Part shown: positions 21,948 to 30,900 of the stretch, one piece after another | Position numbering within the stretch: position 1 is the first letter of the stretch | Layout of the letters: each line of letters begins with the position of its first letter | Source: Acidobacteria bacterium RIFCSPLOWO2_02_FULL_67_21 | GTDB taxonomy: Bacteria > Acidobacteriota > Vicinamibacteria > Vicinamibacterales > UBA2999 | Direction of reading: 5' to 3' | DNA: 35,736 bases | Assembly: GCA_001767195.1 (NCBI GenBank) | Contig: MEKU01000079.1 | Coordinates: forward strand, 54,751 to 90,486 | Position numbers and translations under genes: made by a program | The notes under the pieces: model-generated | Told to the model about the DNA's origin: nothing | Databases searched by the model: none | What the model saw: the letters and a program-made list of their open reading frames with translations, nothing else

Positions 21948-22050
21948 CCACGAAGGCACGAAGATCACGAAGGGCACGAATCAATCGTCTTCTCCTATGC
22001 TGAAAGCGCTCCGCGACCTTCGCAGCCTTCGTGATCTCCGTGGTTGACGT
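21948..22050. repeat. Dispersed CCACGAAGGCACGAAG-type inverted repeat between liuB and liuC
   Basis: The whole gap between the beta subunit and the hydratase is one element: a left arm beginning CCACGAAGGCACGAAGATCA, a centre (about 30 bases) and a right arm (CTTCGCAGCCTTCGTGATCT, then CCGTGGTTG) that is largely complementary to the left. The same wording is common as dispersed repeats in environmental bacterial genomes (my recollection). In mRNA it would fold into a long imperfect hairpin just before the hydratase start. Confidence 0.75.
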
Positions 22051-22053
22051 CTT

Positions 22054-22881
22054 ATGACGTATCAGTTCATCCAGACGCGTCGCGACGGCCCCGTCGAATA
22101 CGTCACGCTGAACCGGCCCGACGTCCGGAACGCGTTCAATGAGGTCGTGATCCGGGAGCTGACCGAGTGGGCGGCGCGGACTGCCGCCGATCGCAGCGTG
22201 CGCGTGGCGGTGCTGGCCGGGGCCGGGCAGGCGTTCTGCGCCGGAGCGGACCTGACCTGGATGGCGCGGATGGCGTCGTTCACGCTCGGCGAGAACGTGC
22301 TGGATGCGACCGCCGCGGCGGCCATGTACGCGGCGCTCAGCCGCCTGCCGATCCCGCTCATCGGCCGCATTCACGGCGCCGCCCTCGGCGGCGGGGCGGG
22401 CCTCGCCGCCGTCTGCGACGTGGCGGTCGCCGACGACCGCGCGGTCTTCGGGTTCACCGAGGTGAAGCTGGGGATCGTGCCGGCCGTGGTGTCGCCGTAC
22501 GTGATCGCCAGGATTGGCGTGTCGGCCGCCGGCGAGCTCTTCCTGACCGGCATGCGCTTCGACGCGGCCCACGCATTGAAGATTGGACTCGTCCACGCGG
22601 TGGTGCCCGCCGAGCAGCTCGATGCCCGGGTGAAGGCCTACGTTCAGGAGATGCTCGGCGGCGGCCCCGAGGCGATTGCCACCGCGAAAGAGCTGATCCG
22701 GACGGTCTCGGAGCGCCGCACCGAAGAGACGATCGGCCTCACCGCGGAGACGATCGCCGAACGGCGGGCGTCCTCGGAGGGGCAGGAAGGCATTCGGGCG
22801 TTCCTGGAGAAGCGCAAGCCAACATGGCACCACGACATTCAGCGCGACAAGCCACAGAGCCACAGAGACACAGAGAAATAG
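22054..22881 (+). CDS. liuC: Methylglutaconyl-CoA hydratase (enoyl-CoA hydratase family)
   Basis: Hydrates 3-methylglutaconyl-CoA to HMG-CoA, the step between the carboxylase and HMG-CoA lyase. The 275-residue crotonase-fold protein has GPVEYVTLNRPDVRNAFNE, the oxyanion segments AGQAFCAGADL and GRIHGAALGGGAGLAAVCD, and FGFTEVKLGIVPAVVSPYV, which is typical of LiuC-type hydratases. The C-terminal tail (after TWHHDIQRD) and the stop codon are encoded by a dispersed repeat, making it about 10 residues longer than usual. No Shine-Dalgarno sequence is visible: the start follows directly after another repeat, so the hairpin or coupling may control translation. The specific substrate is inferred from the operon. 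Confidence 0.88.
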   Translation: MTYQFIQTRRDGPVEYVTLNRPDVRNAFNEVVIRELTEWAARTAADRSVRVAVLAGAGQAFCAGADLTWMARMASFTLGENVLDATAAAAMYAALSRLPIPLIGRIHGAALGGGAGLAAVCDVAVADDRAVFGFTEVKLGIVPAVVSPYVIARIGVSAAGELFLTGMRFDAAHALKIGLVHAVVPAEQLDARVKAYVQEMLGGGPEAIATAKELIRTVSERRTEETIGLTAETIAERRASSEGQEGIRAFLEKRKPTWHHDIQRDKPQSHRDTEK

Positions 22882-22915
22882 ACAAGTCCCGCTCTGTGAC
22901 TCTGTGCCTCTGTGA
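22850..22915. repeat. Dispersed CCACAGAG-type inverted repeat at the liuC-liuD junction
   Basis: CCACAGAGCCACAGAG plus ACACAGAG forms the left arm and CTCTGTGACTCTGTGCCTCT the right arm, with the hydratase stop codon (TAG, 22879-22881) in the loop. The left arm is translated (KPQSHRDTEK) as the end of the hydratase; the right arm ends about 13 bp before the alpha-subunit start. It would place a strong hairpin in the operon mRNA exactly between the two genes. Confidence 0.8.
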
Positions 22916-22927
22916 CCCCGTATCGGT

Positions 22928-24418
22928 ATGTTCAAACGCCTGCTGATTGCCAACCGCGGCGAGATTGCGGTGCGCGTGATTCGCGCGTGCCGCGAGCTCG
23001 GGACCGAGTCGGTGGCCGTGTACTCCGACGCCGACGCGCGCGCCCTGCACGTGCTGCTGGCCGACCGCGCCGTACGCCTCGGCCCTGCGTCGCCCGCGGA
23101 GAGCTATCTCTCCATTGACGCAGTCCTCGCGGCGGCACGCCAGGTGCAGGCCGAGGCGATTCATCCCGGGTACGGGTTCCTGGCCGAAAGCGCTGCGTTT
23201 GCGGCCGCCTGCGCCCGCGCCGGGATAGCCTTTGTTGGCCCGCCGGCTGACGTCATCGCGCGCCTCGGTTCGAAGATCGCCGCCCGCGCTCTCGCCGCCG
23301 AGGCCGGAATCCCGGTCGTCCCGGGGAGCGTACCGATCGATCAGCGCGACGAGACGATTGCCGGGGCGGCCCGCCGGGTCGGGTTTCCGCTGCTCGTCAA
23401 GCCGTCGGCGGGGGGCGGCGGCATCGGGATGAAGACGGTGCGCGAGGAGGCGTTGCTCCCGCCGGCGATTGCTCAGGCGCGGCGCGAGGCGATCGCGGCA
23501 TTCGGAGACGGCGCGTTGTATCTGGAGCGCCTCATCGAACGCCCCCGCCATGTCGAAGTGCAGATTCTCGCCGACCACCATGGCGGCGTCGTGCACCTGT
23601 TCGAGCGCGAGTGCTCGCTCCAGCGGAGACATCAGAAGGTGGTCGAGGAGACGCCGTCGCCGGCCGTGACGCCGGCGCTCCGCGCACGTCTGGGAGAGGC
23701 GGCCGTCAGGCTCGCGCAGCAGGCAGGCTACCGCAACGCCGGGACCGTCGAGTTCCTTCTCGAGGGCACCGGCGACCAGGCACGCTTCTACTTTCTCGAA
23801 GTGAACACGCGGCTCCAGGTCGAACATCCGATCACCGAGCAGGTCACCGGCGTCGATCTGGTCCGCGCGCAGATTGCGATCGCCGCTGGCGAGCCGCTCG
23901 CCTGGGCCCAGGAGAACCTCCGTCAGCGCGGGCATGCGATTGAGGTCCGCGTGTATGCCGAAGATCCCGCCCGGGACTATCTGCCGCAGGCCGGGAGACT
24001 GCTGCTGTATCGCCAGCCGTCGATGCCGGGCGTGCGCATCGACAGCGGCGTGGCAGAAGGTGACGACATCTCCGTGCACTACGATCCGCTGATCGCGAAG
24101 CTGGTGGCGCAGGCGGAGACGCGCGAGGCTGCACGGCGGCGCGCACTGGCGGCGCTGCGGGAGTTTCCGGTGCTCGGCATCCGCACCAATGCTTCCTTTC
24201 TGATGGCGCTGCTCGAGCATCCACGCGTCGTCGGCGGCGACACCGACACGCGGCTGGTGGACGAAGAACGGGACGCGCTCATCGCCCGGCTTGCCGGGAC
24301 ACCGCCCGCAGAGGCCATGGCGGCCGCGCGAGCCGTACCGGCGGCTGAGACCGGTGCCACAGGTGCCGACTCCCCTGCCGCGGACCCGTGGAGCGCGCTG
24401 CGAGGCTGGCGTGGGTGA
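22928..24418 (+). CDS. liuD: 3-Methylcrotonyl-CoA carboxylase alpha: biotin carboxylase part
   Basis: ATP-dependent biotin carboxylase that loads CO2 on the biotin carrier. The 496-residue protein begins FKRLLIANRGEIAVRVIRAC and has HPGYGFLAES, the ATP-grasp lid KPSAGGGGIGMKTV, ERPRHVEVQILAD, the ECSLQRRHQKVVEE segment and the active site EVNTRLQVEHPITEQVTG; a standard biotin carboxylase C-terminal domain follows (AIEVRVYAEDP). It ends with an Ala/Pro-rich linker and PWSALRGWRG, where fused MCC alpha proteins (about 660 residues) continue into the biotin carrier domain. Here the carrier is a separate frame. The start lies just behind the repeat at 22850-22915 and has no obvious ribosome site. 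Confidence 0.92.
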   Translation: MFKRLLIANRGEIAVRVIRACRELGTESVAVYSDADARALHVLLADRAVRLGPASPAESYLSIDAVLAAARQVQAEAIHPGYGFLAESAAFAAACARAGIAFVGPPADVIARLGSKIAARALAAEAGIPVVPGSVPIDQRDETIAGAARRVGFPLLVKPSAGGGGIGMKTVREEALLPPAIAQARREAIAAFGDGALYLERLIERPRHVEVQILADHHGGVVHLFERECSLQRRHQKVVEETPSPAVTPALRARLGEAAVRLAQQAGYRNAGTVEFLLEGTGDQARFYFLEVNTRLQVEHPITEQVTGVDLVRAQIAIAAGEPLAWAQENLRQRGHAIEVRVYAEDPARDYLPQAGRLLLYRQPSMPGVRIDSGVAEGDDISVHYDPLIAKLVAQAETREAARRRALAALREFPVLGIRTNASFLMALLEHPRVVGGDTDTRLVDEERDALIARLAGTPPAEAMAAARAVPAAETGATGADSPAADPWSALRGWRG

Positions 24419-24797
24419 GGTGACGGATCTCGGTCATGGGCGATATCTCGTCGCCGGCCGGCTTGCGTACGCGGCCGGGCCGCCGCAGGCGCGATGGGTG
24501 TTCCTGGACGGCCACGTCTATGTGATCGACGTACGGCCGGCTGCCGGTGACCCGGCCACTGCCCCTGACCGCCGGCATGACGACGAGCTGGCGCTGGCCT
24601 CACCCATGCCGGCAACGGTCGCCGCCGTCAACGTGGCGCCGGGCCAGACGGTGGCCAGGGGGGATGTGCTCGTCATGCTCGAAGCGATGAAAATGGAGCT
24701 GCCGATCCGCGCGCCGCGTGCCGGCCGCGTCGCGCGCGTGGCATGCAAGCCCGGCCAGCTGGTGCAGCCGGGGATTGCGCTGGTCGAGCTGGAATGA
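24411..24797 (+). CDS. Biotin carboxyl carrier part of 3-methylcrotonyl-CoA carboxylase
   Basis: The product (128 residues from GTG 24411; GTG 24420 is also possible) has a short beta region (RYLVAGRLAY, RWVFLDGHVYVIDV) and a complete biotinyl domain: SPMPATVAAVNVAPGQTV, then LEAMKMELPIRAP with biotin lysine K94, and VACKPGQLVQPGIALVEL. It overlaps the end of the biotin carboxylase gene by 8 bp in another frame. Either the alpha subunit is naturally split and expressed by coupled translation, or one frameshift separated an ancestral fusion; both domains look intact, so a working split enzyme is likely. Confidence 0.85.
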   Translation: MGEVTDLGHGRYLVAGRLAYAAGPPQARWVFLDGHVYVIDVRPAAGDPATAPDRRHDDELALASPMPATVAAVNVAPGQTVARGDVLVMLEAMKMELPIRAPRAGRVARVACKPGQLVQPGIALVELE

Positions 24798-24803
24798 GAG
24801 GGT

Positions 24804-25724
24804 ATGCACAACGCAGTTCTGCCGTCGAAAGTCCGGCTGGTTGAAGTCGGCCCGCGCGACGGTCTTCAGAACGAGCCGGTCTTCGTGCCGGCCGCCCACA
24901 AGATCGCCTTCGTCAACCGGCTTGCCGACGCGGGGCACTCGACGATCGAGGTCACGGCGTTCGTCACGACGAAGTATCTGCCGCAGATGGCCGATGCCGC
25001 GGAGGTGTGTGCCGGTATCACCCGCAAGGCGGGCGTCCGCTACACCGCGCTCATCCCGAACCTCGTCGGCCTGTCGCGCGCGCGCGACGCGGGCGTCGAC
25101 GAGGTGGCCATCTTCCCCGCCGCGACGGAGGCGTTCAGTCGACGCAACCTGAATCAGACCGTAGAGGAGGCGCTCGCGACCGTGGCGGACGTCTGCCGGG
25201 AGGCGCGAAGCTCTGGCCTGCCCGTCCGCGCGTACCTCTCGACGAGCTTCGGGTGCCCGTTCGAGGGGCCGGTCGCGCCTTCACGGGTTCGCGATCTGAC
25301 CGCGCGCCTGATCGACGCCGGCATCTACGAAGTGGCGCTCAGCGACACGATCGGCGTCGCCCATCCGCGGCTAGTGCTCGACGTCCTCGAACAGGTGACG
25401 AGCCGGGTGCCGCTGACGAGCCTGGCGCTGCACTTCCACGACACGCGCGGGACCGCGCTCGTCAACGTGTACACGGGGCTTCAGGCCGGCATCACCAGGT
25501 TCGACGCGTCGGCCGGCGGCCTGGGCGGGTGTCCGTATGCGCCCGGCGCGACCGGAAATCTGGCAACCGAGGACCTCGTCTACCTGCTGGATGGGCTCGG
25601 GATCGAGTCGGGCGTCCAGCTCGACCGTCTGATCGAGGCCTCGCGGCCGCTCGAGCCGCTCGTCGGCCATCCGCTCCCCTCCCGCGTGTTTCGCGCCGCT
25701 CAGGCCACGGCCAACCAGCGGTAG
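24804..25724 (+). CDS. liuE: Hydroxymethylglutaryl-CoA lyase
   Basis: Cleaves HMG-CoA to acetyl-CoA and acetoacetate, the last step of leucine degradation. The 306-residue TIM-barrel protein shows VEVGPRDGLQNE (14-25, with catalytic R18 and metal ligand D19), the metal histidines HFHDTRG (H210, H212), and the active-site cysteine loop GGLGGCPYAPGATGN (C243). GAGAGGG precedes the ATG, 6 bp after the carrier stop. It completes the beta-hydratase-alpha-lyase set; isovaleryl-CoA dehydrogenase (liuA) and the regulator liuR are not in this cluster. Also known as mvaB. Confidence 0.93.
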   Translation: MHNAVLPSKVRLVEVGPRDGLQNEPVFVPAAHKIAFVNRLADAGHSTIEVTAFVTTKYLPQMADAAEVCAGITRKAGVRYTALIPNLVGLSRARDAGVDEVAIFPAATEAFSRRNLNQTVEEALATVADVCREARSSGLPVRAYLSTSFGCPFEGPVAPSRVRDLTARLIDAGIYEVALSDTIGVAHPRLVLDVLEQVTSRVPLTSLALHFHDTRGTALVNVYTGLQAGITRFDASAGGLGGCPYAPGATGNLATEDLVYLLDGLGIESGVQLDRLIEASRPLEPLVGHPLPSRVFRAAQATANQR

Positions 25725-25788
25725 GATCGGGGATCGATGCGGGGTCGTTGCCGATCTCGAACCATCGCCGCACGAGCTCGACGCCGTA

Positions 25789-25820
25789 TTGACGTCCCGC
25801 ATCCCGCGTCGGACTATGCA
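25789..25820 (+). promoter_or_regulatory. Weak promoter candidate for the OsmC gene
   Basis: TTGACG at 25789-25794 is followed after 17 bp by GACTAT, overlapping TATGCA (25815-25820), about 46 bp before the OsmC start. The -35 is good and the -10 is weak. The 141-bp gap after HMG-CoA lyase suggests a separate transcript, which is the main support. Confidence 0.3.
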
Positions 25821-25865
25821 ATACTCATTGCCTTCATCCCTTACGCACACACTGGAGTAGACGCT

Positions 25866-26309
25866 ATGGCAACGTTCGCGCGGCATGCTGATGTGGACTG
25901 GACTGGTACTCTCATGGAAGGCAGCGGCACGGCCAAGGCGGGCACCGGCGCATTCTCGCTGCCGGTCACGTTCCCCAGCCGTATCGCGCCCGAAGGCGAC
26001 GGCAAGACGACGCCGGAGGAGTTCATGGCCGCGTCACACGCCGTCTGTTACGCGATGGTGCTGACCAATACGATCGGCAAGCAGGGCGGGAAGGCGCGGC
26101 GCGTCCGCGTGACAGCCACGATCGCCGGCGACAAGAGCGATGCCGGCCTCAAGGTCGTCAGCTCGCATCTGAAGGCCGTGGTGGAGGGGCTCGAAGGCAT
26201 CGACCGCGCCACGATTCAGGAGCTGGCGACCGGCGCGGAAAAGGGGTGCCCGATCTCGAACGCCATCCGCGGCTCCGTGAACATCACGGTGGAAGCGTCA
26301 GCCACCTAA
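25866..26309 (+). CDS. OsmC-type organic hydroperoxide peroxidase
   Basis: The 147-residue product fits the OsmC family (about 140): an N-terminal beta part (ADVDWTGTLMEGSGTA), the first redox cysteine in EEFMAASHAVCYAMVL (C61), and the second in TGAEKGCPISNAI (C128). These cysteines reduce organic hydroperoxides through a disulfide in the cytoplasm. The SHA-C-x-M motif with GCPISN points to OsmC rather than Ohr. GGAG lies 11 bp before the ATG. It converges with bacterioferritin, another oxidative-stress gene, with a perfect inverted repeat between them. Confidence 0.9.
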   Translation: MATFARHADVDWTGTLMEGSGTAKAGTGAFSLPVTFPSRIAPEGDGKTTPEEFMAASHAVCYAMVLTNTIGKQGGKARRVRVTATIAGDKSDAGLKVVSSHLKAVVEGLEGIDRATIQELATGAEKGCPISNAIRGSVNITVEASAT

Positions 26310-26329
26310 ACCCCTCGATGGATCGGTGG

Positions 26330-26371
26330 ATCGATGATCGATGATCGATGACCAGATCATCGATCATCGAT
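26330..26371. terminator. Perfect 17-bp inverted repeat between convergent genes
   Basis: ATCGATGATCGATGATC (26330-26346) and its exact reverse complement (26355-26371) enclose an 8-base loop. It fills the gap between the OsmC and bacterioferritin stop codons and almost touches the latter (26373). The arms are built from repeated ATCGATG units. As a long symmetric hairpin it could end or protect transcripts from both sides; there is no clear T-tract, so it may be a dispersed repeat rather than a classical terminator. Confidence 0.55.
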
Positions 26372-26372
26372 G

Positions 26373-26849
26373 TTACTCGTTCTTCCCTTCCATCTGCATC
26401 GACAGGTACCGCTCGTAGCCCATCTCCTTGATGAGATGCACCTGAGCCTCGAGCCAGTCGACGTGCGCCTCCTCGTCCTTGAGGAGCTGCGAGAAGAGAT
26501 CGCGCGACTGGTCGTCGCCCTGATCGCGGGCGACCTTGATCGCCTTGTTGTACATCGCCACCGCGTTGATCTCGAGCTTGAGGTCCGCCTCGATCTGCTG
26601 GCGCACGTTCTCGCCGACGTTCAGGTCGAGGTATTCCATCTTCGGCGTGCCGTCGAGGAACAGAATCCGCTCGATCAGCCCTTCGGCATGCTTCATCTCG
26701 TCGATCGCCTGCTTCCGGATGTACGAGCCGAGACGATGGTATCCCCAGTTGTGGCACATCTCGCCGTGAATGAAGTACTGGTTGATCGCCGTCAGCTCCT
26801 CCCGGAGCGCTTCATTGAGCTCAGCTATGACCTTGTCGTTTCCACGCAT
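26373..26849 (-). CDS. bfr: Bacterioferritin
   Basis: Heme-containing ferritin that oxidises and stores iron in a 24-subunit cage in the cytoplasm. The 158-residue product matches E. coli Bfr in length and aligns from the start (KVIAELNEALREELTAINQY). Ferroxidase ligands are visible: E18, E51, H54, E93, E126 and H129 (DEEAH), and heme-ligand M52 in IDEMKHAE. GGAGG stands before the ATG at 26849; the longer open frame upstream lacks homology. No bacterioferritin-associated ferredoxin is adjacent. Confidence 0.95.
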   Translation of the reverse strand: MRGNDKVIAELNEALREELTAINQYFIHGEMCHNWGYHRLGSYIRKQAIDEMKHAEGLIERILFLDGTPKMEYLDLNVGENVRQQIEADLKLEINAVAMYNKAIKVARDQGDDQSRDLFSQLLKDEEAHVDWLEAQVHLIKEMGYERYLSMQMEGKNE

Positions 26850-27002
26850 GCCGCCTCCTTCGCCGCACGGCCGCTGCGGACCTTCGCAGGCCGCCGCGCG
26901 TAAAGAAGATCGTACGTGCGGAGCCGCGTACACGCAAGCACGGCGACCGGCGGGCCGCAGCTTGCATCCGAGACTCAGTCTCAGTCGCTCCTTGTGACCG
27001 CT

Positions 27003-27197
27003 GATATTCATATTCACCTCCAGACGCTGGCGCACGACTTCGTATTCGATGCGTGCCAGATCCCGCTCAATTGCTTCGACGCGCCGTTCCGGTCGTTCGA
27101 GGCGGAGGTGCTGCCGGTGCTCCTGAGCCGCGGTATCGCGCCGATCGGCATGAAGAGCCTGGGAGGCGACGCGCGGCAGGTGGCTCAGAAGGTGGTC
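27003..27197 (+). pseudogene. Internal fragment of an aldo/keto reductase
   Basis: The frame reads IHIHLQTLAHDFVFDACQIP, then LNCFDAPFRSFEAEVLPVLLSRGIAPIGMKSLGG. This corresponds to the segment of aldo/keto reductases where homologues read roughly D.VQMPLN.FDA...SFE..VLP.L...GI...GMKS.GG. The N-terminal catalytic Tyr/Lys part and the C-terminal cofactor-binding part are absent. The rest of the 555-bp gap between bacterioferritin and the TPR gene (26850-27002 and 27198-27404) shows no gene that I can support. Clearly a remnant; no ribosome site. Confidence 0.6.
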
Positions 27198-27404
27198 GAA
27201 AACGACCCGGCCTACGGTTGCGTTGCCGATGGCGATCAGGCCCCGTCCTGCCGTTCGATCCTCGATGGTGCGAAAACCGGACAGATTCAGCACGGCGGCC
27301 TCGTTGTCCCTGTCCCTGCCGTAGCGTTCGAAACGGGTCACGTTGGCACGATAAGCGCAACACGTGCCGTACAATCAGGCACTAGGTGGGCCGGAGCCAC
27401 GACC

Positions 27405-27995
27405 ATGAAAAGAATTGTCTTCGCTTTCGTTTTGGTTCCGGCGCTCGCCGGCGCCCAGGATGCGGCCGAGGTCAGGAAGCTGTACGAAGCCGGCCGGTAT
27501 CAGCAGGTCGTCGAAGCCAGCGGCGACACCGACACGCCGGCCGTCGTCTACACCGCTGGCCAGAGCCACCAGAAGCTCGGCGCCACCGATCAGGCGCGTG
27601 AGACGTACGGGCAGCTGGCCGCGCGCGCCGAAGACGACCCGTGGCACTTCATCGGCCTCTCCGCACAGCAGCTGCTCGACGAGCAGACGGATGCGGCCCT
27701 CGCCTCGGCAACACAGGCGGTCGCCATGGCCGGACGCCTTGCCGAAGCGCACTTCCAGCTGGGGCTGGTGCTGGCGAAACAGGAGGACTGGCGCGCGGCG
27801 GCCGACGCCTTCGATCGGGCCGCCGAGATCAATCCCGCGCTGGCGTACGCGCACTACTACGGCGGCCTCATGCACTACCGCGCCGGCCGGCCGGATCGCA
27901 TGGCCATCCACTTCGAGCAGTTCCTGAAGCTGGCGCCGGAGGCGCCCGAGCGCCCGGAGGTGATGCAGATCATGCGAACCGTGCGCGGCAGGTAG
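27405..27995 (+). CDS. Secreted TPR-repeat protein
   Basis: The 196-residue product has a signal peptide (KRIVFAFVLVPALAGAQ) and then tandem helix pairs of the TPR type: VRKLYEAGRYQQVVEA, VVYTAGQSHQKLGATDQARETY, AHFQLGLVLAKQEDWRAAADAFDRAAEINP and AYAHYYGGLMHYRAGRPDRM. It is probably a periplasmic scaffold for protein contacts. The ATG at 27405 has GGAG about 9 bp upstream. Its stop is only 2 bp from the stop of the convergent TamB/Omp85 fusion gene. An envelope-assembly role is possible by neighbourhood, not shown. Confidence 0.82.
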   Translation: MKRIVFAFVLVPALAGAQDAAEVRKLYEAGRYQQVVEASGDTDTPAVVYTAGQSHQKLGATDQARETYGQLAARAEDDPWHFIGLSAQQLLDEQTDAALASATQAVAMAGRLAEAHFQLGLVLAKQEDWRAAADAFDRAAEINPALAYAHYYGGLMHYRAGRPDRMAIHFEQFLKLAPEAPERPEVMQIMRTVRGR

Positions 27996-27997
27996 CC

Positions 27998-30900
27998 TTA
28001 GAAGGCCTGTCCGATCCCGAACGTCCAGCGCCCTGACGGTTCGGCCGCACCCCAGGCCGTCCGCCCGTAATCGATCCGCAGCAGCGCGAACGGTGTCGTC
28101 AGCCTCAGGCCGAGGCCGAGCGACCCGACGAGATCCCGCAGGCTGGCGTCTCGCGACCGGGCGAAGACGTTGCCGGCATCGACAAACGCGATCCCCCGCA
28201 GCCAGCGATAGAGCGGTACCCGGACCTCCTGGTTCAGCACGACCATCAGCCGCCCTCCGGCCGCGCCAAAGAAGTCGCGCGGGCCGAGACCGCCTTCCTG
28301 AACACCACGCACGGTGCGCGAGCCCCCAGCAAAGAAGCGCTCCGAGGGGATCAGCTCCTGGCCGCCAATCGGAACGACCGTCCCGAGCCGGGCGGCCGAC
28401 GCCAGCACAATGCGGCGCCACGGCCTGAAGTAGTACGCCTGCTGGACCTGCCGCACGAAGCGGATGTCCGACCCGACCGCCTCGGGCGCGAACTCGATCG
28501 TGGACGACGCGAAGAGGCCGCGGGCCGCGTCGATCGGGTCGTCGCGCGTGTCCCAGGCGGCGGCGCCGTTCAGCCGCGCGATGTTGACGGTGATGTCGAA
28601 CGCCAGCGGGTCGGACTCGGTGCTCTTCGTATCGAAGGTGTGGTTCCGCTCGAACGTATAGGCGTACGACAGGCTCAGGCGATCCCCGACGCGCGTCCGC
28701 TGCTCCCAGGTGACGCCGCTGCGGCTCGTCACCAGCGTCGCCGCTTCGAACGTTTCACGGGACCGCTCGCCGATGAGCGACGATTCCACCGGAAGACCCA
28801 GGAATGTCGGGGCGCTCACAAACAGGCGGCCGCGCTGCTCGCGGCGCTGCAGCGCCGCCGAGGAGCCGATCGTGAGGGCCCGGCCGAACAGCGTCCGCCG
28901 CGTGATGTCGGCGGAAAACCCCGGCACCAGACCGCGCCCCTCGATGTCGTTCTCGGGCCGCTCCTCTGCCACGACGAACCCGTAGCGCAGCCGGGCGGCC
29001 GGCCACTCCTCCACAACGATGCGAAGACGCATCGGGAAAGTCGGCGGATCCGCTCGCGGCTGCTCCGCTTCCCGCTTCGCGGAATCCGCCCCACTGGAAA
29101 GCGGCTCGGACGTCACGTCGAGGCGGCGGAAGAGCCTCGTGTCGAACACGCGCGAGCGCGCCCGCAGCACGTCTTCCGCTCTCATGGGCGAGCCGGCCGG
29201 AAAGTCGAGCGCACGGGTGATCACGTCCGGGTCGATCGCGCGGTTGCCGCTGATGACGACTTCGGCCAGAACCTGCCGCGCGCCCTCATCGACCGCGAAC
29301 ACGATGTCCACCGCCGGCCGGTCCGGCCGCACCGCCGGACGCGCCGCCACCGTCGCGGCGGCGAACCCTTCGCGCCGGTGAAGGGCGACCAGCCGCTCGC
29401 GCGCCGCTTCGAGCGCCGCCGGGGCGTAGGGCTCCCCTTCGGTGAGCGCCATCGCGTCCCGAAGAACGTCGGCGGGCAGGGACTCGGCGCCTTCGAACGC
29501 GACACGCGCAATCGTGAACACCTCACCCGCGCTGACGGTCAGCGGTACGACGGCGGTCCCGCCATCGAACAGCGGCGCCCCGGCGGTGGCTCGAGCCTGA
29601 AGGTATCCGCGCGCGTGCAGATAGGCGGTGGCCTCGCGCTCCGCCGCGCCCGGATCGACAACGGCGCGCTCGCTCACGCCGAGCGACGCAAGGTGGCCGC
29701 CGACATCGGCCGCCAGCGCGTCGGCGATCCCCTCAATCCGGACACGCGTCTCCGTGCTGCGCTCGCCGGCCTGGACGCCGATCTCCAGCGTCGTGCGCGC
29801 CTCCTCGCTCCGAATCCGCGCGTCGATGGCGGGCCGGAGGTATCCCGACCGCGCAAGATCGCTCCGGACGATCTGAACGGCCTCGTCCACCAGAAACTCG
29901 TCGAAGACCGCTTCCACCCACGCGCTCTCCAGGCGGCCCATGAGTGCGCTGCCGGCGTCGATGCCGATCAGGGTGACGATCGTCAGGGGGCCGGCGGCAA
30001 TCTCATATGTGAGCGCGACCCCGTCCGCTCCGTCCGATCGGCGCGCCGACACTCGTGCGGCAAGATGGTGCTCGCGCCGGTACAGCGCCTCGAGGCGGTC
30101 GCGGTCGTCCTGCCAGGCGCCGAAATTGAACCGATCGCCCGGCTGCAGCCGAAGCAGGTCACGAATCCGCGCCTCGGGAAGCGCCGGATCGCCGGCAATC
30201 GTCACCGACGCCACGCGCAGAGACTCCCTCGCTGCCGATGACGGCCGCGCGGCACTCCGTGGCGCTCCGCCAAGCGAGAGATCGTGACGGAACCCGTACG
30301 ACCGGAAGTCATCGTCATCGGAGACGAGCCGCAGCTCGAGGCCACGCACCGGCAGGTACTCGACGATCCACGTCTGTGCGTCGCTCTCACGCAGGCTCTG
30401 CGAAAACGTGATGTCGACCTCCGACCCGAGACTCTTGCCGAACGTCATCCGCGTGGCCGGGTCGAGCTCGATCGCCACTTCGCCCGGGTCCCGGCGGACC
30501 GTCTGCCCTTCGACACCGCCCAGCCGGAGCGTATCGAGGCCGACCGCGCGGCTGGCGAAGCCGAGGACTTCGGCCGAGAAATTGCCGAGCACCTGGGTGC
30601 CCACAAACGTCGCGTCGCCGGGCGCCAGCTCGTCGAGCGGCCGGCCGGTGAGCAGCAGCGACGCGATCTCCGCCTGTCCAAGATCGGGACTGGTGCTCGA
30701 ACGCATGGTCACCGAAGGGCTTTCGGCGGGACCGGTGATCGTCACTTCGATGTCTTCGCCGCCGGCCCGCGTGGTGGCCGCCACATTCAGGTTCGGCTCA
30801 ATCGCAACCGGGTTGGCGAAATCGACAGCGCCGAACGTCACCGCGTAGACGTTGCGGCCGACGAAGAGCTGACCACCTTCGCGCACTTCAGCGCGGCCCG

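Noticed and set aside
21948-22915. CRISPR array
   Set aside because: Repeats here are inverted arms of two different families without regular spacers; no cas genes are present.
27198-27374. Minus-strand frame with NEAAVLNLSGFRTIEDR
   Set aside because: It looks somewhat protein-like, but I recognise no family, there is no ribosome site and it runs into antisense of other sequence; not enough to report as a gene.
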